A DNA stretch of 64,000 nt from Paenimyroides marinum. Its GTDB lineage: Bacteria; Bacteroidota; Bacteroidia; Flavobacteriales; Flavobacteriaceae. Below, one piece after another: positions 52,760 to 62,045 of this stretch (position 1 is its first letter; the number at the start of each line of letters is the position of its first letter). The notes under the pieces were generated by a model. It did not search any database, had not been told where the DNA came from, and saw nothing but the letters and a program-made list of their open reading frames with translations. Made by a program: the position numbers and the translations under genes. The DNA is taken from contig NZ_FNXE01000006.1 of assembly GCF_900108395.1 (NCBI RefSeq), positions 24,595 to 88,594 of the forward strand. The letters run 5' to 3'.

Positions 52760-53716
52760 TTGAAAATAGCTATATCAAGAGAGGTAAAAACAGCCGTGTT
52801 GGTGTTATTATCTATAGGAATGTTAATTTGGGGATACACCTTTTTAAACGGAAAAAACATTTTCAGCAGTTCAAGGACATTTTTTGTTGAATATGATAAT
52901 GTAGAGGGCTTGTCAACTGCTTCATCTGTTACAATAAACGGTATGGTGGTTGGTAAAGTACATCACATCTCTTTAAAAGATCAGGGTAAATTATTAGTTG
53001 AACTAATGATGACTGAAAATGTAGATGTGCCAAAATCATCAAAAGCAATTATCTATTCGCCGGGATTTATCGGTGGAAAACAAATTGCTTTAGAAATCAA
53101 TTACAAAGATCCTGAATTGGCACAAAGCGGCGACTACCTGCAAGCAGGAAGCTTAACAGGATTAATCGACGGATTGGGCGAAAAAGTAGATCCTATTGCA
53201 AAAAAACTTGATTCGGTTCTTTATAATGTAAACATTTTGGTTCAAACCATCAACAAAACATTAGATCCGGCAGCACAAAAGAATTTACAGGATGCCTTGG
53301 CACAGTTAAACGCTACCATGACTAATGCCAATGCCATTACAGGTAAATTTGACAGAATTGTATCAAGCAACGAAACCAAAATCAATAACATCGTAAGCGA
53401 TTTTAATACCACATCGAAAAACCTTTCGGCTTTTTCTAACGATTTGGATAAAATTCAGTTACAAAAATTACAGGATATCCTTAATAAATTTGATAGTGCC
53501 GCATCAAATTTAGATAACATGATGACCGATATAAACAGCGGTAAAGGCAATCTGGGTAAATTGATGAAAGAGGAACAGCTGTATCAAAATTTAGAAGATG
53601 CTACGAAAGAACTCAATCAATTATTAGAAGATGTTAAATTAAATCCACGCCGTTACATAAACATTTCGGTTTTTGGTAAAAAAGCAGCACCTTATGAAGA
53701 ACCTGTAAAACCATAA
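52760..53716 (+). CDS. MlaD-family (MCE domain) lipid-transport protein
   Basis: A 318-residue periplasmic protein with an N-terminal TM anchor (about 11-30, VLVLLSIGMLIWGYTFL) and one MCE domain (about 36-115; VEYDNVEGLSTASSVTINGM, VGKVHHISL). A long coiled-coil region (about 140-290) follows. MCE proteins carry lipids between membranes with an ABC transporter; no mlaE/mlaF genes are here. The start codon is TTG at 52760, because the protein begins directly before the anchor and no ATG is available. It lies 19 bases after the amidase gene. Confidence 0.88.
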   Translation: MKIAISREVKTAVLVLLSIGMLIWGYTFLNGKNIFSSSRTFFVEYDNVEGLSTASSVTINGMVVGKVHHISLKDQGKLLVELMMTENVDVPKSSKAIIYSPGFIGGKQIALEINYKDPELAQSGDYLQAGSLTGLIDGLGEKVDPIAKKLDSVLYNVNILVQTINKTLDPAAQKNLQDALAQLNATMTNANAITGKFDRIVSSNETKINNIVSDFNTTSKNLSAFSNDLDKIQLQKLQDILNKFDSAASNLDNMMTDINSGKGNLGKLMKEEQLYQNLEDATKELNQLLEDVKLNPRRYINISVFGKKAAPYEEPVKP

Positions 53717-53771
53717 AAACAAAACATACAAAAACAACATACAACAAAACAATAATTAATTTATTACAGTA

Positions 53772-55112
53772 ATGCAGATTTTAAGCAGTATTTTATTTAT
53801 AGCTTTAACAGTTGCAGGTTTTGGTTTATTTGCCATAAACGCAAAAAAAATCTACCGCAATATAAAGCTGGGGCAGCCGGTAAACTGTACCGATAGGTAT
53901 TCAGAACGTATTAAAAACATGCTTCTTGTAGCTTTTGGGCAAAAGAAAATGTTTACCAGACCCGTGCCGGCATTGTTGCACTTTGCAATTTATGCTGCTT
54001 TCATGATTACTCAAATTGAGCTGATCGAAATTTTTATTGACGGAATTTTTGGTACGCACCGTATTTTTAAAGAACCTCTTGGCGGTTTTTATACGTTTAT
54101 GATTAGTTTGATCGAAGTATTGTCAGTAGCCGCTTTAACAGCAACTATTTTCTTTTTATCAAGAAGAAATTTACTGAAACTTCCCCGCTTAAATATGAAA
54201 GAATTATTAGGATGGCCCAAAAAAGACGCCAATCTGATTTTAATAATGGAGATCGTCCTGGTGTTATGCATTTTCACAATGAACGGAACCGATGAGGCTT
54301 TGTATAACATGGGTAAATCTCATTTTGAAGGACAAGGTTCTTTTAACTTTGCCATTTCTCAATTTATTGGTCCTGCTGTTTTTGGATCTTTGAGTGAAGG
54401 CACTTTGCATATATTGGAAAGAATAGGGTGGTGGGGACACTTTATCATGGTACTTACTTTTTTAAATTACCTGTATTTTTCTAAACACCTGCACATTTTA
54501 TTGGCATTCCCAAATACGTTTTTTGCCAATTTAAACCCTTTGGGGCAATTTAATAATTTAGAATCTGTTACCAATGAAGTGAAATTAATGATGGATCCTA
54601 ATGCAGATCCTTTTGCTGCACCGGCTCCTGATGAAAATGCCGTTCCTTCAAAATTTGGAGCATCAGATGTGATGGATTTAAACCAGGTACAATTGTTAAA
54701 TGCTTATTCATGTACCGAATGTGGCCGTTGTACATCGGTTTGTCCGGCAAATATTACAGGAAAAAAATTGTCGCCACGTTTAATTATGATGAAAACCCGC
54801 GACCGTTTAGAAGAAGTAGGTAAAAACATCGATACCAATAAAGGAACTTTTGTTGAAGATGGCAAAACATTGTTAAACGATTACATTACACCAGAAGAAT
54901 TATGGGCGTGTACCACTTGTAATGCTTGTGTAGAAGAATGTCCAATCGAAATCAGTCCGTTGTCTATCATCATGGATATGCGTCGTTTTCTGGTTATGGA
55001 ACAGAGTGCTGCTCCGATGGAGTTGAATACCATGATGACCAATATTGAAAACAACAGCGCACCTTGGCAATACAGCCAAATGGATCGTTTAAATTGGAAA
55101 GACGAAAACTAA
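53772..55112 (+). CDS. Membrane 4Fe-4S dicluster (Fe-S)-binding protein
   Basis: 446 residues with several TM helices in the N-terminal ~250 and a di-cluster domain near 315-400. The cluster motifs are CTECGRCTSVCP and CTTCNACVEECP, i.e. two CxxCxxCxxxCP sites for 4Fe-4S clusters. This is the layout of HdrC/GlpC-like or NarI-like redox proteins. Together with the next gene (CCG-domain protein) it forms a two-subunit heterodisulfide-reductase-like complex at the membrane. The physiological electron partners are unknown. Confidence 0.85.
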   Translation: MQILSSILFIALTVAGFGLFAINAKKIYRNIKLGQPVNCTDRYSERIKNMLLVAFGQKKMFTRPVPALLHFAIYAAFMITQIELIEIFIDGIFGTHRIFKEPLGGFYTFMISLIEVLSVAALTATIFFLSRRNLLKLPRLNMKELLGWPKKDANLILIMEIVLVLCIFTMNGTDEALYNMGKSHFEGQGSFNFAISQFIGPAVFGSLSEGTLHILERIGWWGHFIMVLTFLNYLYFSKHLHILLAFPNTFFANLNPLGQFNNLESVTNEVKLMMDPNADPFAAPAPDENAVPSKFGASDVMDLNQVQLLNAYSCTECGRCTSVCPANITGKKLSPRLIMMKTRDRLEEVGKNIDTNKGTFVEDGKTLLNDYITPEELWACTTCNACVEECPIEISPLSIIMDMRRFLVMEQSAAPMELNTMMTNIENNSAPWQYSQMDRLNWKDEN

Positions 55113-55145
55113 CAACATACACAACAATAATTAAAACAATTAAAA

Positions 55146-55937
55146 ATGTCAGAAAGTTTAGTAGTGCCAACCATGGCAGAAATGATGGCGAGAGGCGAAC
55201 AACCCGAAGTTTTATTTTGGGTAGGTTGTTCAGGCAGTTTTGACGACAGAGCAAAAAAAATTACCAAAGCGTTTGTACGCATTTTAAATAGAGCTAATGT
55301 AAAATTTGCCGTATTGGGAACCGAAGAGGGGTGTACGGGAGATCCCGCAAAACGAGCCGGTAACGAATTTCTGTTCCAAATGCAGGCAATGATGAATATT
55401 CAGGTGTTTGACGGTTATGAAGTAAAGAAAATCGTAACCGCTTGTCCGCACTGTTTCAATACCATTAAAAACGAATATCCCGATTTAGGCGGAACATACG
55501 AAGTGGTTCATCATACCCAGTTTTTAAAATCGTTGTTAGATGAAGGCAGATTAACTATTGAAGGCGGACAATTTAAAGGAAAACGCATTACCTTCCACGA
55601 TCCTTGTTATTTAGGGCGTGCCAATAAAGTGTATGAAGCTCCGCGTGAGCTGATCCAGAAATTAGATGCTGAATTAGTTGAAATGAAACGTTCAAGAGCC
55701 AACGGATTGTGTTGTGGTGCCGGTGGTGCACAAATGTTTAAAGAACCTGAAAAAGGAAACAAAGACATTAATATGGAACGCACAGAAGAAGCTTTAGACA
55801 GCAATCCAAATATCATTGCGGCAGGTTGTCCGTTTTGTAATACCATGTTGACTGACGGTGTGAAATTTAACCATAAAGAAGGAGAAGTGAAAGTAATGGA
55901 TGTTGCAGAATTAATTGCTAACGCTCAGGATCTGTAA
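55146..55937 (+). CDS. CCG-domain (Fe-S)-binding protein, HdrB/GlpC-like
   Basis: A 263-residue protein with two CCG-type cysteine motifs: first CPHCFNTIKNEYPD near residue 99, second GLCCGAGGAQMF with a later AAGCPFCNTM. These bind an unusual Fe-S cluster in HdrB. An N-terminal WVGCSGSFDDRAKK is also conserved. It lies 33 bases after the membrane Fe-S gene and probably forms a soluble partner with it. A small secreted-protein gene starts one base after its stop. Confidence 0.87.
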   Translation: MSESLVVPTMAEMMARGEQPEVLFWVGCSGSFDDRAKKITKAFVRILNRANVKFAVLGTEEGCTGDPAKRAGNEFLFQMQAMMNIQVFDGYEVKKIVTACPHCFNTIKNEYPDLGGTYEVVHHTQFLKSLLDEGRLTIEGGQFKGKRITFHDPCYLGRANKVYEAPRELIQKLDAELVEMKRSRANGLCCGAGGAQMFKEPEKGNKDINMERTEEALDSNPNIIAAGCPFCNTMLTDGVKFNHKEGEVKVMDVAELIANAQDL

Positions 55938-55938
55938 T

Positions 55939-56532
55939 ATGAAAAAAGGCTTATTATTCCTCTTTTTTATTAGCCAGATGGTAACTGCACAAACACTCTC
56001 TAAAACTGATCTGTTAATCGCAGTTGCAGACAATATTTGTAATGAAATTGCCGAAAAAAACATTGAAGTAAAATCTGAATTTACCATGGGTGTTTATATG
56101 CTGAAAGCGGTAAACAACTATAAAGAAGATATTGAACATTACTACGGGAAAAATTACTTAACAAACGAAGGGGTAATGGGCACAATGGGAGAAGATATTG
56201 GATTGTATTTAGGATTAAAATGCCCCGAAATCTTTGAATTTTTTGTTGGTAATGAAGAAGCTACATTTGAAGAAACTGCCTACCAACAGGTAACAGGTAA
56301 ATTCCACAAAACAATTAAGAATCAATTTTTATCGTTTATTATCAAAGAAGAATCAGGAAAAACACATGAATTTTTGTTTTTAAACAGCTTTGAAACTTCT
56401 TATCTACTGACTGATAACTTGTTAAGTTTAGACGATGAAATAGAAGTAACATATTATGTTTCCGAGATTTATGACGCAAAAGTTGGTAAATTTGTAAATT
56501 ATAACATAGTATCTTACTTAGAAAAAAAATAA
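55939..56532 (+). CDS. Secreted protein of unknown function
   Basis: A 197-residue protein from the ATG at 55939, where a signal peptide (MKKGLLFLFFISQMVTAQ) begins; upstream in-frame codons have no such signal. The mature part is acidic, mixed alpha/beta (DLLIAVADNICNEIAEKN, VTYYVSEIYDA), one cysteine pair. No family recognised. Its start is 1 base from the Fe-S gene's stop and its stop 3 bases from the next gene's start, so it is part of this operon. Confidence 0.75.
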   Translation: MKKGLLFLFFISQMVTAQTLSKTDLLIAVADNICNEIAEKNIEVKSEFTMGVYMLKAVNNYKEDIEHYYGKNYLTNEGVMGTMGEDIGLYLGLKCPEIFEFFVGNEEATFEETAYQQVTGKFHKTIKNQFLSFIIKEESGKTHEFLFLNSFETSYLLTDNLLSLDDEIEVTYYVSEIYDAKVGKFVNYNIVSYLEKK

Positions 56533-56535
56533 AAT

Positions 56536-57018
56536 ATGTATGTACCTTTTGATGAACTGCCAAAATCCTCAAGAATATGGATTTATCAGTCAAATAGAAA
56601 ATTATCAGATGATGAAGTGGCATCGGTCGATGAATTGTTAAAAAAATTTGTTGACGAATGGGCAGCTCACAGTACGCCTTTAAAAGCTTCCTATCAGATA
56701 AAATATAATCGTTTCATTATATTAGCTGTAGATCAGGACTATCATTCGGCTTCGGGGTGTTCCATTGATGCATCGGTTCGTGTTATTCAAGAATTAGAGC
56801 AAAAATTGGGCGTTGATTTATTAGACAAAATGAATGTAACCTATAAAACAGGTGAGTTTATTGCACATAAATCATTGATTGATTTCAAGAAAATGGCAAA
56901 AGAAAAAGCAGTTAACGCCAATACCATTGTGTTTAATAACTTGGTAAATACCATTGAAGAATTTGAAGAATTCTGGGAAGTTCCGGCAGGCGAAAGCTGG
57001 CATAGCCGGTTTTTTTAA
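56536..57018 (+). CDS. Conserved 160-residue protein (often mislabelled ABC transporter ATPase)
   Basis: A 160-residue cytoplasmic protein conserved in flavobacteria under the name ABC transporter ATPase. There is no Walker A, Walker B or signature motif, so that name is not supported. Recognisable segments are SSRIWIYQSNRKL at the start, SASGCSIDASVRVIQELE in the middle and VPAGESWHSRFF at the end. The last gene of the operon, it is followed by a terminator. Function unknown. Confidence 0.85.
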   Translation: MYVPFDELPKSSRIWIYQSNRKLSDDEVASVDELLKKFVDEWAAHSTPLKASYQIKYNRFIILAVDQDYHSASGCSIDASVRVIQELEQKLGVDLLDKMNVTYKTGEFIAHKSLIDFKKMAKEKAVNANTIVFNNLVNTIEEFEEFWEVPAGESWHSRFF

Positions 57019-57023
57019 TATAT

Positions 57024-57052
57024 AAAATCCATCGTAAAGATGGATTTTTTTA
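57024..57052 (+). terminator. Terminator after the 160-residue protein gene
   Basis: AAAATCCATC and GATGGATTTT flank a GTAAA loop, followed by T-rich sequence, 6 bases after the stop codon. Confidence 0.75.
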
Positions 57053-57074
57053 TATCCTTTTAATGAGGTTTTAA

Positions 57075-58265
57075 TCAGCGGTATTTATTCTCATTAAACG
57101 AGTTTGGTAGAATTTCGGGTAATAATTTTATCAAAATTGGTAACAGCAAACTACCGCCCGGAATTAAAAAAATGGTAAATGCCGGAATGGTTTTCCCTAA
57201 CTCTATAAACTGGTTTTTTAATTGCTGTTTTTCCTTTTTATCTAAGTTAGAATACGCAGCTTTAAAAACTAGTTGCATTAGTAGTTTGTTGTTTTCTAAT
57301 TCCTTAATTAAAGCCGTTTTGTTTCGTTTAATTAATAAAGTAACCGTTTTATTAGTATGTTTGTACAATTTTTTTAACGGATGCGAAAATTGAAAATAAG
57401 GAATTTCATTCCGGTTACTTTCAATAAAATCGGTCATAAATTGCAATGATTGTTTTGTAAATTCTTTCGGTGAATCTAATACCTTTTGTAACTTTAAGAT
57501 AAAGTTGAATTCTTTATCATCAATCTTTTCATCGTTCCATAAAATCATTAACGTAATGTCATGAAGATAAGCCTTGCCGTAAAATGTTTTAATGTTTGAC
57601 AGATCTAATTCTGAAAGCTGAATATTGAATTTATCCAAAGAATTGTATTTTAACGAATTACTGATTACTTCCTGAATTTTAACATCGTATTTTGATGTGT
57701 TCTGTTTCTGGTTGAAACTGATCATTGTTAAATAGGCAATGGTTTGTTCCAGATATTTGTAGTAATCTAAAATTTCGGTTTCATTCATTAAAAATCTTTT
57801 AAAGCACAGCACATCGGTAAAAATTAAAAAATTAGATAAGTGGTGCGAAAAAGTTTTATCAAGATAATTTGATGATCGGGTAGTGCGTTCATTTATGATT
57901 TTTTCTAACGAGGCATACGCTTTTTTAGACTCAAATTTTATGAACGAGAAGTAAGAATCTGTTTTTGCTTCATCTATTTTTTTATAGAAATCTTCTGCTA
58001 AACGAATAAATTCTTTGACGTTGGTTTGTTTATTAGTAAGTACAAAAGTTCCGTACAAAGCCTCAAGAAGTACAATTTTGGTGTATTCTTCATGCGTTAA
58101 ATCAAATGAATTAAAAACCGCTTGAATTGCTTGTGTGGTAAATCCATACACAAAACCGGTTTTACGAATGTTATCGTAAAATGTTTCTTCAGTTTGATTG
58201 ATAAAAAAAGATGGATTACTCAGTTTAAAAAACTTTGTAATCCATAATTCTTTTGATGGGTTCAT
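57075..58265 (-). CDS. LETM1-related protein
   Basis: A 396-residue helical protein. The C-terminal ~45 residues, KTIPAFTIFLIPGGSLLLP then KLLPEILPNSF, match the LETM1 membrane-helix/hairpin segment; the rest is a soluble alpha-rich region with a central charged part. Similar proteins in flavobacteria are annotated as LETM1-related, biofilm-associated; I recall the name but the activity is not established. It has one likely TM region at the C-terminus. It starts 4 bases after the SIMPL gene. Confidence 0.78.
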   Translation of the reverse strand: MNPSKELWITKFFKLSNPSFFINQTEETFYDNIRKTGFVYGFTTQAIQAVFNSFDLTHEEYTKIVLLEALYGTFVLTNKQTNVKEFIRLAEDFYKKIDEAKTDSYFSFIKFESKKAYASLEKIINERTTRSSNYLDKTFSHHLSNFLIFTDVLCFKRFLMNETEILDYYKYLEQTIAYLTMISFNQKQNTSKYDVKIQEVISNSLKYNSLDKFNIQLSELDLSNIKTFYGKAYLHDITLMILWNDEKIDDKEFNFILKLQKVLDSPKEFTKQSLQFMTDFIESNRNEIPYFQFSHPLKKLYKHTNKTVTLLIKRNKTALIKELENNKLLMQLVFKAAYSNLDKKEKQQLKNQFIELGKTIPAFTIFLIPGGSLLLPILIKLLPEILPNSFNENKYR

Positions 58266-58269
58266 AAAA

Positions 58270-58959
58270 TTATTTTAGTTCAAAAACTACATTTACATTA
58301 GTTGATATTTCAATTTCACCAACAGCCAATGTTTGTTCCTGTGCAGCTGCATCTGCTGAAAAAGCGGCTGTTTTCATTGCGTAAACTCTTGGAATATTAA
58401 CCGATGACTGATCGCTGATGATTAAAGCTTTACCAATATTTTGATTCAATGCTTTTGCATAATCTTCGGCTTTTTTCTTAGCGTCTAAAACAGCTTTGGC
58501 TCTGATTTCTGATGCAAATTTTTCTGTTTGAGTCGATTTAAACTCTACTCCCTGAATGTTGTTTGCACCTGCAGTTATTAAATCTGCCATTAAACTTTCG
58601 TAATTATCTAAATTTCTTAAAGTAATGGTAATGGTTTGGCTTGCTACAAAATAATCTTTTTTCTCTTGGTAATCTCTGCTTTTGTAAAGATTCACCCGTT
58701 GTGTTTGATAATCTTTTTCATCTACTGAACTTTTTTTGATTACCTGGATCATTTTGGCAATAATTTCATCGTTTTGTTTTTTGGCTTTTACAGAATCTGC
58801 ATCTTTAATTTCAGCTCCCATGGTTATAATGGCGTAATCGGGTTTAATTTTTATGGACCCTTCGCCGTTTACGTTTACTTGTGGTGTAATGGTGTTGTTC
58901 TGTGCCATAGCTGAAAATGTTAGAATTACAAACGAAAATAAATAAAGAAATTTTTTCAT
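58270..58959 (-). CDS. SIMPL-domain (DUF541) periplasmic protein
   Basis: A 229-residue protein with a signal peptide (MKKFLYLFSFVILTFSAMAQ) and one SIMPL/BMP26-like domain: VNGEGSIKIKPDYAIITMG at the start, VASQTITITLRNLDNYESLM, EIRAKAVLDAKKKAEDYAKAL, and a final beta strand INVNVVFEL-like. SIMPL proteins are mostly uncharacterised; E. coli YggE is implicated in oxidative stress. It lies between the LETM1-like gene (4 bases) and the RimK fusion (17 bases). Confidence 0.9.
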   Translation of the reverse strand: MKKFLYLFSFVILTFSAMAQNNTITPQVNVNGEGSIKIKPDYAIITMGAEIKDADSVKAKKQNDEIIAKMIQVIKKSSVDEKDYQTQRVNLYKSRDYQEKKDYFVASQTITITLRNLDNYESLMADLITAGANNIQGVEFKSTQTEKFASEIRAKAVLDAKKKAEDYAKALNQNIGKALIISDQSSVNIPRVYAMKTAAFSADAAAQEQTLAVGEIEISTNVNVVFELK

Positions 58960-58976
58960 AGTTTTTATTTTTAAAA

Positions 58977-60350
58977 TTAAATGTTACGCCATTTAAAACT
59001 TTTTTCAATGGCTTTTATCATTTCCCCTGCAATATCCTTGCCAGTTGCACCTTCTATACCTTCTAATCCCGGAGAAGAATTTACTTCTAACAGCAAAGGT
59101 CCTTTAGATGAACGGATTATATCTACGCCGGCAACTTTTAAATTCATGGCTTTTGCAGCTTTAATGGCAATTTTTTTCTCGTCTGCAGTCACTTTTACCA
59201 CAGATGCTTTTCCGCCTAGATGGATATTTGCCCGGAATTCTCCAGGTAAAGCTTCGCGTTGCATTGCAGCCACTACCTTGCCGTCAACAACAAATAAGCG
59301 AAGATCTTTTCCGTTGGCTTCTTTGATGAATTCTTGAACTAAAATATTGGCATTTAAACTTTTAAAGGCATTTATAACCGATTCGGCAGCTTTTTTAGTT
59401 TCTGCCAAAACCACACCTTTTCCTTGAGTTCCTTCTAATAATTTTATAATTAATGGCGAACCACCAACCATATTGATTAAATCACTGGTATCAAGCGGAG
59501 AATTAGCAAATCCGGTAGTAGGTATATCTACTCCGTGATTCAACAATAATTGTAACGAAAATAATTTATCGCGCGACTGGGTTATGGATGCTGCATTGTT
59601 TAAACTGAAAACTTTTAGTGCTTCAAAATGACGAATTAACGAACATCCATAATAAGTCATGCTTGGACGGATTCTTGGGATAATGGCGTCGAAATCATTT
59701 AAGATACGTCCGCCACGATAATGAATTTCAGGCTGAAGCGCATCTAACTTCATATAACAATGTTTAATATTTAGAAAATGCATTTCATGGCCACGCAATT
59801 CACCTGCTTCAATAATTCGCTGGTTTGAATATAAATCGGGATTGCTTGCAAGCACTCCAATTCTAAATCCTTTATTCTCTTGAGTTGTGGGACTGTAATA
59901 TTCTTTTATTTTTTCTGGTGTAACAATGCCAAATTTAAAATGCTCGTCGGGGTCAACAATAATTTTACCGGTCATTGCTTCACGGCCTAAAAGCATCCTG
60001 AACCCCATAGAATCCCGATTGGTTAAAGTTAATTCAATTGTCCATGATTTTTCACCCAAAGATAATTCTGTATTGATTACATATCTGCTTTCGCGTGTAC
60101 CTGTGCTGCTTTTTACAATGCGTCGGTCAATAACTTTAGCTTCGCATAAAATAGCACTTTTTACATTTTTTTGAATGGGATGGATCAGAAACTTTATCCA
60201 GGTTTCACCGTTTTTCTCAAAAGGAGTAATTTGTTCGGCGTGTAATGCCGAGGTTTTTGCACCAGAATCAACACGGACCTTTATTGCCGGAACTTTTAAA
60301 TCCGGTAATGCACACCACTCCTCACTTCCAACAATAATTTTCTCAGTCAT
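58977..60350 (-). CDS. rimK: RimB-RimK fusion: aspartyl-protease-like domain plus ATP-grasp glutamate ligase
   Basis: Residues 1-~150 are a RimB/ATP-dependent zinc protease-like domain, with [17 protein letters not shown] as the aspartyl-protease-like DSGA motif and [11 protein letters not shown] near its end. Residues ~165-457 are RimK, an ATP-grasp ligase that adds glutamates to ribosomal protein S6: [41 protein letters not shown] and [14 protein letters not shown]. The two are often separate neighbours. The start MTEKIIVG (60350) is preferred; the 20 upstream codons are hydrophobic and lack a match. Confidence 0.9.
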   Translation of the reverse strand: MTEKIIVGSEEWCALPDLKVPAIKVRVDSGAKTSALHAEQITPFEKNGETWIKFLIHPIQKNVKSAILCEAKVIDRRIVKSSTGTRESRYVINTELSLGEKSWTIELTLTNRDSMGFRMLLGREAMTGKIIVDPDEHFKFGIVTPEKIKEYYSPTTQENKGFRIGVLASNPDLYSNQRIIEAGELRGHEMHFLNIKHCYMKLDALQPEIHYRGGRILNDFDAIIPRIRPSMTYYGCSLIRHFEALKVFSLNNAASITQSRDKLFSLQLLLNHGVDIPTTGFANSPLDTSDLINMVGGSPLIIKLLEGTQGKGVVLAETKKAAESVINAFKSLNANILVQEFIKEANGKDLRLFVVDGKVVAAMQREALPGEFRANIHLGGKASVVKVTADEKKIAIKAAKAMNLKVAGVDIIRSSKGPLLLEVNSSPGLEGIEGATGKDIAGEMIKAIEKSFKWRNI

Positions 60351-60406
60351 AAAAAATATTTTGAACAAACTAATGTATCTAAAAAAATAAAATAATTTAC
60401 AAATTA

Positions 60407-60446
60407 ACAAAAAAATAAAGTCGCTTTTTAAAATTAAAAGCGACTT
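60407..60446 (-). terminator. Terminator of metK
   Basis: On the minus strand AAGTCGCTTTT and AAAAGCGACTT form the stem (60418-60446) followed by TTTATTTTTTTGTT, 26 bases after the metK stop. Confidence 0.8.
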
Positions 60447-60471
60447 GTATAAATTATTTCCGATGTTTAGA

Positions 60472-61758
60472 TTACAAACTAAACGCTTGCTTTATAACGT
60501 CTATTTTATCTAACTTTTCCCAGGTGAATAATTCAACTTCTACTATTTTTTCTTCTCCGCTTGGGCTTTTAAATGTTTTGGTAACCGTTTGGGTTTTACG
60601 TCCCATGTGCCCGTAAGCCGCAGTTTCGCTATAAATAGGTTTTCTTAATTTTAAAACTTGTTCAATATGATATGGTCGTAGATCAAACAATTCCTGGATT
60701 TTTCCTGCAATTTCACCATCGTTTAAACCTACTTTTGATGTTCCGTACGTATTCACAAAAACACCCATTGGCTCTGCAATTCCAATAGCATAGGAAACCT
60801 GAACCAAAAGTTCGTCTGCTACACCTGCAGCAACAAGATTTTTAGCTATGTATCTTGCCGCATAAGCCGCAGAACGATCTACTTTACTTGGATCTTTTCC
60901 GGAAAAAGCACCACCGCCGTGCGCTCCTTTTCCACCATAAGTATCCACAATAATTTTGCGTCCGGTTAAACCTGTATCGCCGTGTGGTCCTCCAATGATA
61001 AATACTCCGGTAGGATTCACGTGGTAAGTAATTTCATTGTTGAAATAAGGTTGGTATTGCGGATATTTCTTTAACAAACGCGGAATCAAGATGCTTACAA
61101 TATCTTTTTTGATTTGATCCTGCATGGCTTTCTCTGCGTTGTTTTTAGCTTCGGCAGAATTGTTTTCAGGCTTAATAAAATCGTCGTGTTGGGTAGATAA
61201 CACAATCGTTACCACTCGTTTGGGTTTGTTATCGTCACCGTATTCCAAAGTAACCTGCGATTTAGCATCAGGACGCAAATAAGTAATTTCGTTGTTTTCT
61301 CTGCGTAATTCTGTCAATTCCTGCAATAATTTATGCGATAAATCTAACGCCAAAGGCATATAATCTTCCGTTTCGGTTGTAGCATAACCAAACATGATGC
61401 CTTGGTCGCCGGCACCTTGTTCTTCTTTATTAGATTTGTCAACACCTTGATTTATATCAGCAGATTGTTCGTGAATGGCAGATAAAATACCGCACGAATT
61501 AGCGTCAAACATATACTCGCTTTTAGTGTAACCAATTTTCTTGATTACATCGCGTGCAATTTGTTGTACATCTAAATAAATATTTGATTTAACTTCTCCT
61601 GCCAAAATTACCTGACCGGTGGTAACCAATGTTTCACAAGCTACTTTTGAATTTTCATCAAAAGCCAAGAAGTTATCAATTAGTGCATCTGAAATTTGAT
61701 CTGCAATTTTATCAGGATGTCCTTCGCTCACAGATTCAGAAGTGAAAAAATATGCCAT
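60472..61758 (-). CDS. metK: S-adenosylmethionine synthetase
   Basis: MetK makes SAM from methionine and ATP. Signature regions are [18 protein letters not shown] (start), [15 protein letters not shown], and [19 protein letters not shown] containing the glycine-rich loop. Length is 428 residues, slightly longer than E. coli MetK (384); insertions lie around residues 195-220. The 5' leader carries a SAM-II type riboswitch (61821-61870), so it is repressed by its own product. It is a single-gene unit. Confidence 0.96.
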   Translation of the reverse strand: MAYFFTSESVSEGHPDKIADQISDALIDNFLAFDENSKVACETLVTTGQVILAGEVKSNIYLDVQQIARDVIKKIGYTKSEYMFDANSCGILSAIHEQSADINQGVDKSNKEEQGAGDQGIMFGYATTETEDYMPLALDLSHKLLQELTELRRENNEITYLRPDAKSQVTLEYGDDNKPKRVVTIVLSTQHDDFIKPENNSAEAKNNAEKAMQDQIKKDIVSILIPRLLKKYPQYQPYFNNEITYHVNPTGVFIIGGPHGDTGLTGRKIIVDTYGGKGAHGGGAFSGKDPSKVDRSAAYAARYIAKNLVAAGVADELLVQVSYAIGIAEPMGVFVNTYGTSKVGLNDGEIAGKIQELFDLRPYHIEQVLKLRKPIYSETAAYGHMGRKTQTVTKTFKSPSGEEKIVEVELFTWEKLDKIDVIKQAFSL

Positions 61759-61759
61759 A

Positions 61760-61794
61760 ATTAGTTTGAATTTTATGTTAATGAGGAAACTAAT
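61760..61794 (-). promoter_or_regulatory. Start-proximal hairpin of metK (expression platform)
   Basis: On the minus strand ATTAGTTT (61787-61794) and AAACTAAT (61760-61767) form an 8-bp stem that ends one base before the ATG. The 5' arm overlaps TTTCCTC (61783-61789), which is complementary to GAGGAAA of the aptamer (61862-61868). Confidence 0.6.
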
Positions 61795-61820
61795 ATGTAT
61801 GCTCTTACTAAAGTAGTATT

Positions 61821-61870
61821 CTGCTTTAGCATTTTTTAAAGAGGTTGCAATCAGTCAAATTTTTCCTCGG
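61821..61870 (-). ncRNA. SAM-II type riboswitch aptamer upstream of metK
   Basis: Read on the minus strand: P1 strand GAGG (61865-61868), a loop with ATTTGACTGATTGCA, P1 partner CCTC (61841-61844), TTTAAAAAATG, then GCTAAAGCAG (61821-61830). This matches the H-type pseudoknot of SAM-II: the CTG of the loop pairs with CAG of the 3' tail and GC with GC, with the conserved ATTGCA and GCTAAA in place. The promoter box TACATTTG (61881-61888) puts transcription start just before P1. No covariance model was run. Confidence 0.82.
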
Positions 61871-61880
61871 AATTATGATA

Positions 61881-61888
61881 CAAATGTA
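61881..61888 (-). promoter_or_regulatory. -7 box of metK
   Basis: TACATTTG on the minus strand, exact TAnnTTTG. The predicted transcription start is near 61874, directly upstream of the riboswitch P1 strand. Confidence 0.6.
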
Positions 61889-62045
61889 CAACAAAGATTT
61901 TTAATTTATCCTATTTTTTCATGTTTCTTATTTGTAAAGAATACATGAGAACTAAATTTTTTTTACATTGATTTAAAATTAAACGTATTAATAATGAATT
62001 ATTTAAATAATTTATTGTATTTTTATTTAAAAATTGAACAGCTTT

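Noticed and set aside
53717..53771. Further copies of the fadN boundary repeat in the A/C-rich leaders near 53.7 and 55.1 kb
   Set aside because: They share only composition (ACAACATACAA), not the ordered 22-25 base match.
56536..57018. ABC transporter ATPase
   Set aside because: The 160-residue protein shows no Walker A, Walker B or signature motif.
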